Notes: generated by a model not told the origin, from the sequence alone. Shown: positions 43,109 through 52,000, counted from the stretch's first letter. The stretch is 64,000 nt of DNA from Nitrospirota bacterium (GCA_016214845.1 JACRMS010000032.1:82655-146654); one strand, 5' to 3'. Program-made: numbers and translations.

Positions 43109-43934
43109 ACTGACCCGCACGCATGTCCTGCTTTTCATCGCGACTTTTATAACAACCACTCTTGCGGGCGCGCTGATGAAAAACGTCATACCGTGGGAGC
43201 ATCCTGAAAAACTCTACCTCGGACTGCCGTTTTCACTTACGCTGCTCCTTATTTTAATGACACATGAATTATCGCATTACTTCATGTCCCTGAAGCACAA
43301 CGTCTCAGCAACTCTTCCGTATTTCATCCCGGCCCCTTCCATAATCGGTACGTTTGGCGCTGTTATCAAAATGAAACCCCCGATTCCCGACAGGCGGTCG
43401 CTTATCGACATAGGCGCCTCAGGGCCGATCGGCGGATTCATCATAGCAGTGATCGCCACGGTCATAGGATTAAATTTTTCTGAGGTCAAACCGATGGGAG
43501 AATTGCAGGAAGGACTTTCATTCGGCAGTTCAATACTATTTAATTTTTTATCCGAAATAATTCTCAATATCGATCCTGACAAATACGACGTACTGCTCCA
43601 CCCTGTTGCCTTTGCCGGCTGGATTGGCCTTCTGGTCACATCGTTGAACCTGCTTCCAATCGGCCAGCTTGACGGCGGCCATATTACTTACGCCCTGCTT
43701 GGAGACAAACATGCGTGGATCTCAAAGGGCATGATCCCTGTATTGATTATCCTCGGCATTTTGTTCTGGAGCGGGTGGATTGTATGGGCGGTGATAATGA
43801 TCTTTTTAGGCTACAGGCATCCGCCTGTGGTTTATCCCTATATTCAGCTTGACAGGAAAAGAAAGGTCATCGGATGGATCACGTTTGTAATTTTCATCTT
43901 GACCTTCACTCCCGCGCCTGTGAAGGGGATGTAG
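43095..43934 (+). CDS. Site-2-type zinc membrane protease (peptidase M50)
   Basis: The protein has 279 residues and about 7 membrane segments. The zinc motif HExxH is in LMTHELSHYFMSL (near residue 57), and the third ligand region is NLLPIGQLDGGHITYAL (near 195). An Ala/Gly-rich segment (IDIGASGPIGGFIIAVIATV) lies between. It cuts substrates within the membrane. There is no PDZ domain, so it belongs to the short M50 group; the substrate is unknown. It converges with cbiD, with only 9 bases between the stop codons. Confidence 0.9.
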   Translation: MTPHKLTRTHVLLFIATFITTTLAGALMKNVIPWEHPEKLYLGLPFSLTLLLILMTHELSHYFMSLKHNVSATLPYFIPAPSIIGTFGAVIKMKPPIPDRRSLIDIGASGPIGGFIIAVIATVIGLNFSEVKPMGELQEGLSFGSSILFNFLSEIILNIDPDKYDVLLHPVAFAGWIGLLVTSLNLLPIGQLDGGHITYALLGDKHAWISKGMIPVLIILGILFWSGWIVWAVIMIFLGYRHPPVVYPYIQLDRKRKVIGWITFVIFILTFTPAPVKGM

Positions 43935-43943
43935 CCTTTTCGT

Positions 43944-45185
43944 TCAACTGCCCGAAATAATCTTTCCCTCGTATGATACAAGATGTGTGGTAACAGGGAT
44001 CCCATCCGCAATCTCTTCAGCGTATATTTTTGCATGAGCGCAGACTTTCGAGAATAGTAACAAGTGACGGGTGACGGGTGACGAGTTAATAAAGTCAAAA
44101 ATTTCTCTTGCGGTATTGAATTCCTGGTCCTCAGGCACAGCAATTCCGAGAGAGTTTAAAAATTCAACGGCCTTCCTCATATCAATCGCTCCGAATCTCA
44201 CATGGGTCTGCGGGGTCGCCATTGCAATCTTGACCATCTTGGCCCACTGCGCGCAGAGATGGATTTTTTTAAATCCAAGTTTTTTTGCCTCCCGCAGCGA
44301 GTATTCGAGATAGTCGCCGATGAGGACATATGATTCTTCGGGAAGATTATATTCCGCCATATGCGCCTTTTCAGATGTCCGTCCCGCAGAAAGGACTATC
44401 TCCTGAAGCCCCACCGCCTTTGCCACTTTCATTGAAGAAGTAATTGTAGCTGTCCACGCTTCGGCAGATACAGGTTTGACAATACCCGTTGTTCCCAGTA
44501 TCGAGATGCCGCCCGTTATGCCGAGCCGGGCGTTTAAAGTCTTCTTTGCCAGCTCCTCACCCTGCGGGACGGAGATGGTAACTTCAAGAAGTACAGAAGT
44601 GCAGAAGTGCAGAAGCGCAGAAGATATGTTGGTTTCCGAGTAGCTTTTCTCATCTTTCGCTTTTGCACTTTTATACTTCTGCACTTTTGCACTATTATCC
44701 AGCAACGCTTCCCTTACTGCCTCTTCAATCATCTTTCTCGGTACGGGGTTGATTGCCGCTTCACCAACAGGGACGGGAAGTCCGGGCTTCGTTACAATGC
44801 CAACGCCCTTGCCGCCTTTGATTAAAATCAGGGATTGGGGATTGGGGATTGGGGATTGCGCCCCATCCCCTTGCTGAGGGGGTTCTGTGCTCTGTGCTCT
44901 GTGCTCTGTGCTCTGAATTTTGACTTCCGCCGCTATCTCCGCGCCGTTTGTTATATCAGGGTCATCTCCCGCGTCCTTGATAACGGATGCGCGGGCGATT
45001 AGTTGAGAGTTAAGAGTTATGAGTTCAGAGTGATGAATTTTAAAACTAACCCTGCTGCCGTCAGGGAAGGGAATGTCAACATCAGTGACGGGTGACGGGT
45101 GACGGGTGACGAGCAAGGCTGCCGCCTTCGCCGCCGCTGCCGCGCATGCGCCTGTTGTATATCCTGAACGTAAATGCTTTTTCAT
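43944..45185 (-). CDS. cbiD: Cobalt-precorrin-5B C1-methyltransferase with several repeat-derived insertions
   Basis: The protein has 413 residues, longer than most CbiD. Family blocks are LRSGYTTGACAAAAAKAAALLV, VSFKI, VIKDAGDDPDITNGAEI, IKGGKGVGIVTKPGLPVPVGEAAINPVPR, LGITGGISILGTTGIVKPVS and IVLSAGRTSEKAH. It makes the C1 methylation in anaerobic cobalamin synthesis. The extra length comes from short in-frame inserts such as TRHPSPVT, HSELITLNSQLI, STEHRAQSTEP, SPIPNPQS and KVQKYKSAKAKDEKSYSE. Each corresponds to a tandem repeat in the DNA. Conserved blocks are intact, so function may persist. No cobalamin riboswitch or other cob genes lie nearby. Confidence 0.93.
   Translation of the reverse strand: MKKHLRSGYTTGACAAAAAKAAALLVTRHPSPVTDVDIPFPDGSRVSFKIHHSELITLNSQLIARASVIKDAGDDPDITNGAEIAAEVKIQSTEHRAQSTEPPQQGDGAQSPIPNPQSLILIKGGKGVGIVTKPGLPVPVGEAAINPVPRKMIEEAVREALLDNSAKVQKYKSAKAKDEKSYSETNISSALLHFCTSVLLEVTISVPQGEELAKKTLNARLGITGGISILGTTGIVKPVSAEAWTATITSSMKVAKAVGLQEIVLSAGRTSEKAHMAEYNLPEESYVLIGDYLEYSLREAKKLGFKKIHLCAQWAKMVKIAMATPQTHVRFGAIDMRKAVEFLNSLGIAVPEDQEFNTAREIFDFINSSPVTRHLLLFSKVCAHAKIYAEEIADGIPVTTHLVSYEGKIISGS
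44064..45112. repeat. Cluster of heptamer/octamer arrays inside cbiD
   Basis: Arrays seen are three GTGACGG units at 44064-44084; four GTGCAGAA-type octamers at 44591-44622 with a complementary right arm near 44660-44697; exactly four GGGATTG at 44831-44858; exactly four CTGTGCT at 44885-44912; TTAAGAGTTATGAGTTCAGAG units at about 45002-45041; and exactly four GTGACGG-type heptamers at 45085-45112. Confidence 0.85.
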
Positions 45186-45339
45186 TGATCAAAATTAAAC
45201 CATATAGAAAATGATAAAATCATCCGCAGATTCCGCAGATTAAACACACGAATTAATATTTTTAAATCTGTGTAGCTCTGTGTAATCTGTGGATGGAGTT
45301 TTCTCCGTGCCTCTGTGGTTAATTTGTTTATAGCGGAAT
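45186..45339. repeat. Intergenic inverted element (ATCCGCAGAT ... ATCTGTGGAT)
   Basis: ATCATCCGCAGATTCCGCAGATT at about 45219-45241 is answered by AATCTGTGTAGCTCTGTGTA and ATCTGTGGATG near 45268-45294. The phrase CTCTGTGGTTAATTTG follows. The same arms occur near 52795-52867, 54950-55081 and 60335-60466. No gene lies in the gap. Confidence 0.65.
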
Positions 45340-46752
45340 CTACTTCCTGCCAAAGTCGTCGTCAAAACGGATGATGTCGTCCTCTTCAAGATAGTTTCCA
45401 ATCTGCACTTCTATGAGATGAAGAGGGATCTTGCCCGGATTTTCAAGGCGATGAGGCGAGGTCTTGGCAACATAGGTGGACTGGTTTTCTTCAAGGAAAA
45501 TGGTCTGGTCGCCATTTACAATTTTAGCTGTGCCCTGGACCACGATCCAGTGTTCGCTTCTGTGGTGGTGCATTTGCAGGGACAGTTTTGCCCCCGGATA
45601 AACTACGATGCGCTTTATCTTGGAAGTTTTATTTTCTTCAAGCACCGTATAAGTCCCCCATGGGCGATAGGCAGTGGTATGCGCCTTATATTCATTGCGT
45701 CCCTGTTTCTTGAGCTCCTGCACTATGGACTTAACGTTCTTGCTTTTTTCAAGGTCTGATACAAAAACCGTATCGGGCGTTTCCACCACCACAATGTTTT
45801 CAATATCGTTTGTTACAACCAGACGGTTATTGCCGCGTATCAAACAATTTTTGGTGTTCTTGAGAATTACGTCACCTTCAACAACATTGTTGTTTGCCCC
45901 CTTCGGTAAAAAATCGTAAAGGGATTTCCAGGAGCCGATGTCGCTCCACCCGAAATCAGACGGGAGCACAACGCCTTTTTTTGTCTTCTCCATTATGGCG
46001 TAATCAATGGAGATATCAGGCAGGGACTGATATTTGCTCAGAGGTACGGAGGCCGCCTTTGAAACCATCCGTTGCATGTTTTTAAAAAGGTCCGGTGCAT
46101 ATGCCCTGAATTCGTTCAAGAGCACAGATGCCTTGAAGGCAAACATTCCGCTGTTCCAGAAAAAGTTCCCTGCTTTGAGATAATACCGTGCGGTCTTATC
46201 ATCGGGTTTCTCCACAAACCGTTTGATGGCAAAGGCGCCGTTTTGCACAGGTTTGGCCCCTTCTATATATCCATAGCCCGTTTCCGGGTAGTCGGGTTTT
46301 ATGCCGAACGTTACGATGTAGTCTTTTTTTGCGAGTGACACCGCTGTCATCAATCTCGCCTGAAATCCTTCAACATCTTTAATTACATGATCAGAGGGGA
46401 ATATCAAAATCACCGCATCTTTTTCAGTCTTCAGAATATTCATGACCGCAAGAAGTATGGCTGGGGCTGTGTTGCGTCCGCAGGGCTCGGCAATGATCTT
46501 CCCTTTGGACGGTACGCCGATTTCCTCAAGGTGCCGCGCTATTTCAAAAAAATGTTCATCTCCGCAGACAACCCGGATATCTTTCGCCTCAAAGAGGGGG
46601 AACAATCTTTTGATCGTGCCTTGAATCAACGAGTCGGACCCGACAAGACTAACTAATTGTTTCGGGAAAAGCTCTCTGGAAACGGGCCATAATCTTGAGC
46701 CGCTGCCGCCTGCCAACAGGACGGGAAATGTTTTAATTTCTTTTTTTGACAT
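45340..46752 (-). CDS. manC: Mannose-1-phosphate guanylyltransferase / mannose-6-phosphate isomerase (class II)
   Basis: The protein has 470 residues. The N-terminal nucleotidyltransferase starts FPVLLAGGSGSRLWPVSREL and has FPKQ, ILIFPSDHVI and RFVEKPD, together with FGWSDIGSWKSLYDF. The C-terminal cupin isomerase region has RPWGTYTVLEE, LSLQMHHHRSEHWIVVQG (metal-binding His/Glu) and PHRLENPGKIPLHLIEVQ. It makes GDP-mannose for surface polysaccharide and can interconvert mannose- and fructose-6-phosphate. It is encoded alone here. Confidence 0.95.
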   Translation of the reverse strand: MSKKEIKTFPVLLAGGSGSRLWPVSRELFPKQLVSLVGSDSLIQGTIKRLFPLFEAKDIRVVCGDEHFFEIARHLEEIGVPSKGKIIAEPCGRNTAPAILLAVMNILKTEKDAVILIFPSDHVIKDVEGFQARLMTAVSLAKKDYIVTFGIKPDYPETGYGYIEGAKPVQNGAFAIKRFVEKPDDKTARYYLKAGNFFWNSGMFAFKASVLLNEFRAYAPDLFKNMQRMVSKAASVPLSKYQSLPDISIDYAIMEKTKKGVVLPSDFGWSDIGSWKSLYDFLPKGANNNVVEGDVILKNTKNCLIRGNNRLVVTNDIENIVVVETPDTVFVSDLEKSKNVKSIVQELKKQGRNEYKAHTTAYRPWGTYTVLEENKTSKIKRIVVYPGAKLSLQMHHHRSEHWIVVQGTAKIVNGDQTIFLEENQSTYVAKTSPHRLENPGKIPLHLIEVQIGNYLEEDDIIRFDDDFGRK

Positions 46753-46870
46753 GTATTTTTTTGACCCCTAATGCTGAAAAAAATAGTTTCAAGGTTTCAA
46801 GTCCTTAAAACATTATATTGGTTTACAACCGGTAAGGTCAACAAATTGAATGTTATCAAGTAATCTCAAT

Positions 46871-47866
46871 TTACAAAAGCCCTATGCCCCAGGGATGCGC
46901 ATTTTTCCCAAGCTGGATGGTATCTATTACTTTATTGTTTTTCAGATCAATCACCGAAATGCTGTTGTCGGCCTTGTTGGCTACATAGGCTTTCCTGGCA
47001 GCAGGATCTATCGCAATTCCTTTTGGCGATGCCCCGACCTTTATTGATCCTGCCGCGGTATTAGTGGCGGTATCAATTACTGCCACACTGTTGTCACCGG
47101 CGCAAGTAACGTAAATCTTGTTGGCAGACGCATCAATGCCTATATACCAGGGATTTAATCCAACCTGCACCGTCCCTTCAACCTTATTGGCTGCCGTATC
47201 TATAATAGAAACGGCGCTATCATCATGACTTGTTACATATATTTTTTTGCTTGCGGGACTGTAAGCCGCCCCAAGAGGTATCTTGCCGACCGGTATCTTT
47301 GCAGTTTCGGAATGGTCTTTGAGATTGATTACTGAAACATACCGGCCGCCCGAAATAACAACAAATGCAAGTTTCTTGTCAGGGACAAGCGCCGTTTCAA
47401 AAGGCCCGGTCCCATCAAATTTTATTCTGCCTTTTATTGAATCATTTGTAATATCAATGATGGTTACGCTTTTATTTTCCTTATCATCGGTATTTGTGAC
47501 ATAAGCGAGATTTGCCTCAGGATCAATTGCCATATGCATCGGTCCAATGTCTGTTTTAATGGTGTTCACAACCTTATTGGTTGACGTGTCAATAACAGAT
47601 ACCGAACTGCTTTCGGCATTTGAATTAAGGACGTATATCTTTTTTTTGTCAGGACTGACCGCAAGGCCCGCAGGCCATTTTCCTACTTGAATTGTTTCCA
47701 GTATCTGATTATTCGCAGTATCTATTACAGCTACATTCTCAGCTCCTGAATTCACTACATAAAGCCTTGCGGCTTTTGCAGAGCGGGTGGCATCGCTTCC
47801 GCTTACTGTAACAGGAGGTATTGCAAGCGACAAGAACAGAAGCAGAAAGATTCGCAGTGAGTTCAT
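46871..47866 (-). CDS. Secreted YVTN-type beta-propeller protein
   Basis: The protein has 331 residues. The signal peptide is about residues 1-24 (FLLLFLSLAIPPVTVSGS). Seven repeats of about 42 residues follow, each with a strand like LYVVNSGAENVAVIDTAN followed by a G-x-x-P-x-G turn (VGKWPAGLAVSPDKKKIYV). These build a seven-bladed propeller located in the periplasm or outside the cell. The ligand and function are unknown. A paralogue lies at 59340. A possible start codon is ATG 47866. Confidence 0.85.
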   Translation of the reverse strand: MNSLRIFLLLFLSLAIPPVTVSGSDATRSAKAARLYVVNSGAENVAVIDTANNQILETIQVGKWPAGLAVSPDKKKIYVLNSNAESSSVSVIDTSTNKVVNTIKTDIGPMHMAIDPEANLAYVTNTDDKENKSVTIIDITNDSIKGRIKFDGTGPFETALVPDKKLAFVVISGGRYVSVINLKDHSETAKIPVGKIPLGAAYSPASKKIYVTSHDDSAVSIIDTAANKVEGTVQVGLNPWYIGIDASANKIYVTCAGDNSVAVIDTATNTAAGSIKVGASPKGIAIDPAARKAYVANKADNSISVIDLKNNKVIDTIQLGKNAHPWGIGLL

Positions 47867-47933
47867 TAGTTATACCCTTCCTATAATTGCAATCAAAAGA
47901 AGTTATTGAAGCTCTGCATAGGGGTAGAATATT

Positions 47934-48218
47934 TTATCCTTCTAACTTTCTCCAGCAATCATCGCTGTCCAAAGTTTCCTGCAATATGTCCATTAACTCC
48001 TGCTCGGCGGCCGGACTGCCGTTTTTCAAATCCAGGAGCAGCTTCTTAGAAAGCTCCACAATGCACATAGTGTCCTTCTTTATCAACTGTACCCTGTAAA
48101 TAAGGGTATCCAGCAAATAAAATACCCTGAACAATATTACCGTATTGTCAATCTGCCGGATCTTTGCTTCAATTATGTCATATGCCGGCACTTTATCATC
48201 CGGGACTCGTGGATCCAT
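47934..48218 (-). CDS. Hypothetical small protein
   Basis: The 94-residue, mostly helical protein starts MDPRVPDDKVPAYDIIEAKI. A hydrophobic middle (TVILFRVFYLLDTLIYRV) and an acidic C-terminal half (SPAAEQELMDILQETLDSDD) follow. No known family is recognised. The coding frame is clean and the start has an AGGAAAGG-type ribosome site. It stands alone between the propeller gene and the two-CW gene. Confidence 0.5.
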   Translation of the reverse strand: MDPRVPDDKVPAYDIIEAKIRQIDNTVILFRVFYLLDTLIYRVQLIKKDTMCIVELSKKLLLDLKNGSPAAEQELMDILQETLDSDDCWRKLEG

Positions 48219-48439
48219 GGCCTTTCCTGTTAGGACCTTATCAATATTTTTTTAAAGTGTAATTTTACATTTATCATTATGTTTTGTCACTTAAAAAATA
48301 TTGAATTAAAAAATAATAATACCCCTCCTCAATTGCCCAATTATTCCCGGACATTAATAAAGAAAGGCGCGCTTAGAGGAACTCTTTTGATTACGTGCTG
48401 ACAGGGGGGCAATTCAAAGGGTAAGTCAGAAATGGAAAA
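48219..48439. other. Gene-free AT-rich gap
   Basis: The gap holds the presumed promoter region of the small gene at 47934-48218 and the 3' side of the two-CW gene. No hairpin or ORF of note is present. Confidence 0.4.
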
Positions 48440-48760
48440 TCAAGTTTTATGAACATTATTAATAAGATGTAAAAAGGTCCCTACCGTGCGACAAATGTTT
48501 GCCAATCCTTCCTCGCCCTTAACCTTAATATGAAATTCACATGTTGCACAGGAGCAAACTTTGTATAAAGGTGAACACCTTAACGGGGTATTGAATTTCC
48601 CGGCAATTATCCAGCAAATTCTACCTCCGTTGGTCCCGCTGTTCAGGCCATCAGCCAAGATTTCGGTTGCAACCGGACAGAGAGCGAATGTGTTACCGTT
48701 TTCATCAAATGACGGCCCTTGTCCGCACTTCATAAATTCCCAGCAGTTAATTTTCCCCAT
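48440..48760 (-). CDS. Two-CW-domain small cysteine-rich protein
   Basis: The 106-residue protein has paired Cys-Trp motifs (INCWEFMKCGQGP near the start and GGRICWIIAGKF in the middle), plus C-SPLYKVCSCATCEFH. This matches the two-CW arrangement seen in small proteins and at the ends of signalling proteins in deltaproteobacteria and Nitrospirota. The eight or more Cys suggest metal or redox binding. The role is unknown. Ribosome site AAAAAAAGG lies directly before the ATG. Confidence 0.75.
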   Translation of the reverse strand: MGKINCWEFMKCGQGPSFDENGNTFALCPVATEILADGLNSGTNGGRICWIIAGKFNTPLRCSPLYKVCSCATCEFHIKVKGEEGLANICRTVGTFLHLINNVHKT

Positions 48761-49042
48761 CCTTTTTTTCCATCAATTGTGCAATTCTTTTATATGTTAA
48801 ATAATTATTTCATTATCCAGATGCTAAGTAAAGGTAAAATTCACATCAAAGAAACTGCCCTTACAGACATACGCAGGCTTCGGCATAATGCTGCACAAAA
48901 CGTTATAGTGAATGGTGTCCCGAGTTGATTCATATTTTAAAGTCAGAGAGCTCTGTTGTAAAAAAATAAGGCATTATGTTACCCTTTGGAAATCATAAAA
49001 TCCTCTCTAAAAGATACAGTTATTCGCAAAGGAGAAACCCCG
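48761..49042. other. Gene-free gap before dcd
   Basis: No supported gene is present. The frame of dcd is open upstream to 48986, but AAAGGAG at 49028-49034 marks ATG 49043 as the start. The gap should carry promoters for the divergent two-CW gene and for dcd-pyrF. Confidence 0.5.
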
Positions 49043-49591
49043 ATGGTAAAGAATGACCGCTGGATAAAGTCAATGGCAAAAAAAGGCATGATAACCCCGT
49101 TTTCGGACAAACAGGTGAGAAAGGGTGTTATCTCATATGGAGTGAGTTCATACGGCTATGATATGAGGATAACCGATGAGTTCAAGATATTTACCAACAT
49201 AAACACAACCGTGATCGACCCCAAAAAATTCGACCCTCAGAGCTTTATTGATTTTAAAGGGGACGTCTGTATAATACCGCCGAACTCTTTTGCCCTTGCC
49301 ACGTCTGTGGAGTATTTTAAAATTCCGAGGGAAACGATCATCATCTGCCTTGGCAAATCAACGTATGCGAGATGCGGGATAATCGTCAACGTCACTCCTC
49401 TTGAGCCGGAATGGGAGGGCCACGTGACAATAGAAATATCCAACACTACGCCGCTGCCCGTGAAGGTGTATGCCAATGAAGGGATTGCCCAGCTAATATT
49501 TTTAGGAGCGGATGAAGTATGCGAAAGGTCCTATGCCGACAAGGCGGGTAAATATCAGGCCCAGAAAGGGATAACGCTGGCCAAGATTTAA
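49043..49591 (+). CDS. dcd: dCTP deaminase
   Basis: The 182-residue trimeric dUTPase-fold enzyme has [14 protein letters not shown], the nucleotide loop [18 protein letters not shown], catalytic Glu in [15 protein letters not shown], and GIAQLIFL near the C-terminus with YQAQKGITL. It deaminates dCTP to dUTP for thymidylate synthesis. It could be the bifunctional deaminase/dUTPase, which I cannot tell from the motifs alone. pyrF follows by 2 bases, so two pyrimidine genes form an operon. Confidence 0.93.
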   Translation: MVKNDRWIKSMAKKGMITPFSDKQVRKGVISYGVSSYGYDMRITDEFKIFTNINTTVIDPKKFDPQSFIDFKGDVCIIPPNSFALATSVEYFKIPRETIIICLGKSTYARCGIIVNVTPLEPEWEGHVTIEISNTTPLPVKVYANEGIAQLIFLGADEVCERSYADKAGKYQAQKGITLAKI

Positions 49592-49593
49592 TC

Positions 49594-50316
49594 ATGAAAC
49601 CAAAAGAGCGCATAATCCTTGCCCTCGACGTCGCTGATTACACCGAGGCGATCAGGACTGCTAAAAAATTTAAAGACCACATTGAACTGTTCAAGGTAGG
49701 CTCTGAACTCTTTACCGCCGCCGGCCCAAGGATCGTGGAAAAGATCAATTCAATGGGCAAGAAGGTCTTTCTTGATCTGAAATTTCACGACATCCCGACC
49801 ACTGTAGCGAAGTCTGCCTCTGTCGCGGCTAAACTCGGCGTGTTCATGTTTAACGTACACACATCGGGCGGACTTGAAATGATGAAGCAGGCGGCCCAGG
49901 CGATCAGAAAGATATCGCTCAAGGAGAATATCGAAAGACCGAAACTCATTGGCGTGACCATATTGACCAGCATTGACCAGGCTGCCCTGCAGGACGAACT
50001 TGGGGTCGGACTTCGCATGAGCGCTCAGGTTAAAAACCTCGCGGGACTTGCCCATAAATCAGGGCTCGACGGAGTTGTCGCATCCCCGGAGGATGCTGAG
50101 ATGATACGTTCAAAATTCGGGAAGAAATTCCTGATCGTTACCCCCGGTATCAGGCCGTCATGGGCAGCGGCTGACGATCAAAAAAGGATGCTTACTCCAA
50201 GGCAGGCGCTGATAAAAGGGGCCGATTACCTTGTCATCGGAAGGGCCATCACGTCACAGCCTGATCCAGTCAAGGCGTTAAAACGTATCGAAGAGGAAAT
50301 AGGGAGCTTGAGTTAG
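49594..50316 (+). CDS. pyrF: Orotidine-5'-phosphate decarboxylase
   Basis: The 240-residue barrel enzyme has substrate residues in LALDVADYTEA, the catalytic Lys-Asp array in VFLDLKFHDIPTTVA (near 60), GVTILTS, and the phosphate loop in IVTPGIRPSW with DYLVIGRAIT. It makes UMP in the last step of de novo pyrimidine synthesis. Its start is 2 bases after the dcd stop. The 50317-50370 gap carries a short inverted repeat of AGAGTTGAAAGTTAAG / CTTCACTCTTCACTT type. Confidence 0.96.
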   Translation: MKPKERIILALDVADYTEAIRTAKKFKDHIELFKVGSELFTAAGPRIVEKINSMGKKVFLDLKFHDIPTTVAKSASVAAKLGVFMFNVHTSGGLEMMKQAAQAIRKISLKENIERPKLIGVTILTSIDQAALQDELGVGLRMSAQVKNLAGLAHKSGLDGVVASPEDAEMIRSKFGKKFLIVTPGIRPSWAAADDQKRMLTPRQALIKGADYLVIGRAITSQPDPVKALKRIEEEIGSLS

Positions 50317-50370
50317 AAGTTTAAAATCAAGAGTTGAAAGTTAAGCGAACTTCTTCACTCTTCACTTGTT

Positions 50371-51876
50371 ATGTTAATCTTTCCCTCAAAAACCAACTTC
50401 ATTGAAAGCGCGATGACCGGTAAACCCTCCCCTGTCTATGCAGAGCTGCCTTTTATTCCACCGCAGCAGATTTTCGAATGTGTAAACTCCCCGTTCAGTT
50501 TTTTGCTTGAAAGTATAAAAGGGCCTGAAAAGATCGCCAGATATTCATTTATAGGCGCAGGACCTTTCCTTACTTTCAAGGTAAAAAACGGTTTTGTTGA
50601 AGTAGACGGCAGAATGGAATTTGTAGGGGCGGGTTTCAAACCCGCCCTAAAGGACAGCATCTCCCCTCTAAAGAAACTAAAGGAAATCCTCACAACCTTC
50701 AAAATTGAATCATCCGCGGACCTGCCGCCATTTATCGGCGGCGCTGTCGGGACCATAAGTTATGACTTCGTGCATTATTTTGAAAACCTGCCGAAGACCG
50801 TGGTTGATGATCTCAAAATACCAGATGCCCACTTCATGCTCGTTGACACAGTTATAGCCGTTGACCACAAGCTGCGAATGACATTTATCATTTCCTGCCC
50901 TCTGCAAAGCACAAATGTAGGGGCGGGTTTCAAACCCGCCCTCGGTGAATGGGAAACTGCTTATGACAGAGCCTGTGAGAAAATAAACGCACTTTGTGAA
51001 AAGCTAAATCCGGTCCCCTCCCTTGAGGGTTTTAACCCCTCCCATGCCAAGGTCCGCATTCATCACGAGATGGGCAAAGAGGCCTACATGAATATAGTGA
51101 GAAGGGCGAAAGAATACATCCGCGCAGGGGATATCTTTCAGGCAAATCTTTCGCAGAGGGTGTCCGCATATCTCGGTGACATCAAACCGTGGCAGGTTTA
51201 CAAAACTCTGAGCAGGATCAATCCCTCGCCCTTTGCGGCGTATCTTGACCTGGGAGACTACCACATCGCAAGCTCATCGCCGGAGAGGCTGGTTAGGGTT
51301 TCGGGCAATACAGTTGAAACACGGCCTATCGCGGGCACGCGGCCGAGAGGTAAAGATGCTGAAAGCGACCATCAGATGAGGACAGACCTTTTGCTGAATG
51401 AAAAAGAGCGCGCGGAACATCTCATGCTGATTGACCTTGAAAGAAACGATCTGGGGAAGATATCCGATTACAGCACAGTGGAAGTTGATGAGTTCATGAT
51501 TACCGAGGACTACTCCCATGTCATTCATATCGTGTCAAACGTGAAGGGGACGCTTGCAAAAGGCAGGGACTGTTTCGACGCGATAAGGGCCACCTTCCCC
51601 GGAGGAACGATAACGGGAGTGCCGAAAGTGCGCTGCATGGAGATCATTGACGAACTCGAGCCGGTCGCGCGCGGGCCGTATACAGGTTCGATCGGCTACA
51701 TAAGTTTTACCGGCGACATGGACTTGAACATTATCATTAGAACGTTTGTGATTAAAGATAAGACCGCGTACGTCCAGGCGGGCGCCGGGATTGTCGCAGA
51801 TTCAGACCCGGAGAGGGAATATTACGAGAGCCTCAAAAAGGCCGAGGCCCTGATACGCACGCTGGAGACGTTATAG
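50371..51876 (+). CDS. trpE: Anthranilate synthase component I carrying two identical inserted peptides
   Basis: The 501-residue chorismate-utilising enzyme has YSFIGAGPFLTFKV at the N-terminus and catalytic blocks GDIFQANLSQRVSA, RPIAGTRPRGKDAESD, LIDLERNDLG, FPGGTITGVPKVRCMEIIDE, GPYTGSIGYIS and VQAGAGIVADSDPE. The Ala in PIAGT (rather than PIKGT of PabB) points to anthranilate synthase. Residues 85-93 and 183-191 both read VGAGFKPAL and are encoded by dispersed palindromes in the same frame. They lie in the less conserved N-terminal half. No trpG follows within the window. Confidence 0.9.
   Translation: MLIFPSKTNFIESAMTGKPSPVYAELPFIPPQQIFECVNSPFSFLLESIKGPEKIARYSFIGAGPFLTFKVKNGFVEVDGRMEFVGAGFKPALKDSISPLKKLKEILTTFKIESSADLPPFIGGAVGTISYDFVHYFENLPKTVVDDLKIPDAHFMLVDTVIAVDHKLRMTFIISCPLQSTNVGAGFKPALGEWETAYDRACEKINALCEKLNPVPSLEGFNPSHAKVRIHHEMGKEAYMNIVRRAKEYIRAGDIFQANLSQRVSAYLGDIKPWQVYKTLSRINPSPFAAYLDLGDYHIASSSPERLVRVSGNTVETRPIAGTRPRGKDAESDHQMRTDLLLNEKERAEHLMLIDLERNDLGKISDYSTVEVDEFMITEDYSHVIHIVSNVKGTLAKGRDCFDAIRATFPGGTITGVPKVRCMEIIDELEPVARGPYTGSIGYISFTGDMDLNIIIRTFVIKDKTAYVQAGAGIVADSDPEREYYESLKKAEALIRTLETL
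50623..50649. repeat. GTAGGGGCGGGTTT palindrome inside trpE, first copy
   Basis: The sequence starts GTAGGGGCGGGTTTC and closes AAACCCGCCCTA, nearly the full 29-bp palindrome. It begins exactly on codon 85 and encodes VGAGFKPAL. Confidence 0.9.
50917..50943. repeat. GTAGGGGCGGGTTT palindrome inside trpE, second copy
   Basis: The same core begins exactly on codon 183 and again encodes VGAGFKPAL. The copies are 294 bases apart. Confidence 0.9.
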
Positions 51877-52000
51877 TTATTTGATCTTCCCGCATCCCTT
51901 CCTTCTTTTTCAAAGAAAGCTTAAAAGATGCAGCTTAACGCTGAAGTGAAGCAAATCCGTCAGCTAAGCGATAATGAAAATTCAGTCAACGAAGCAATAA

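Noticed and set aside
44064-45112. CRISPR-like array in cbiD
   Set aside because: Units are only 7-8 bp with no spacers, and each array has a different unit.
45186-45339. Cobalamin riboswitch upstream of cbiD
   Set aside because: The gap contains only the ATCCGCAGAT-type inverted element; no B12-box-like sequence was seen.
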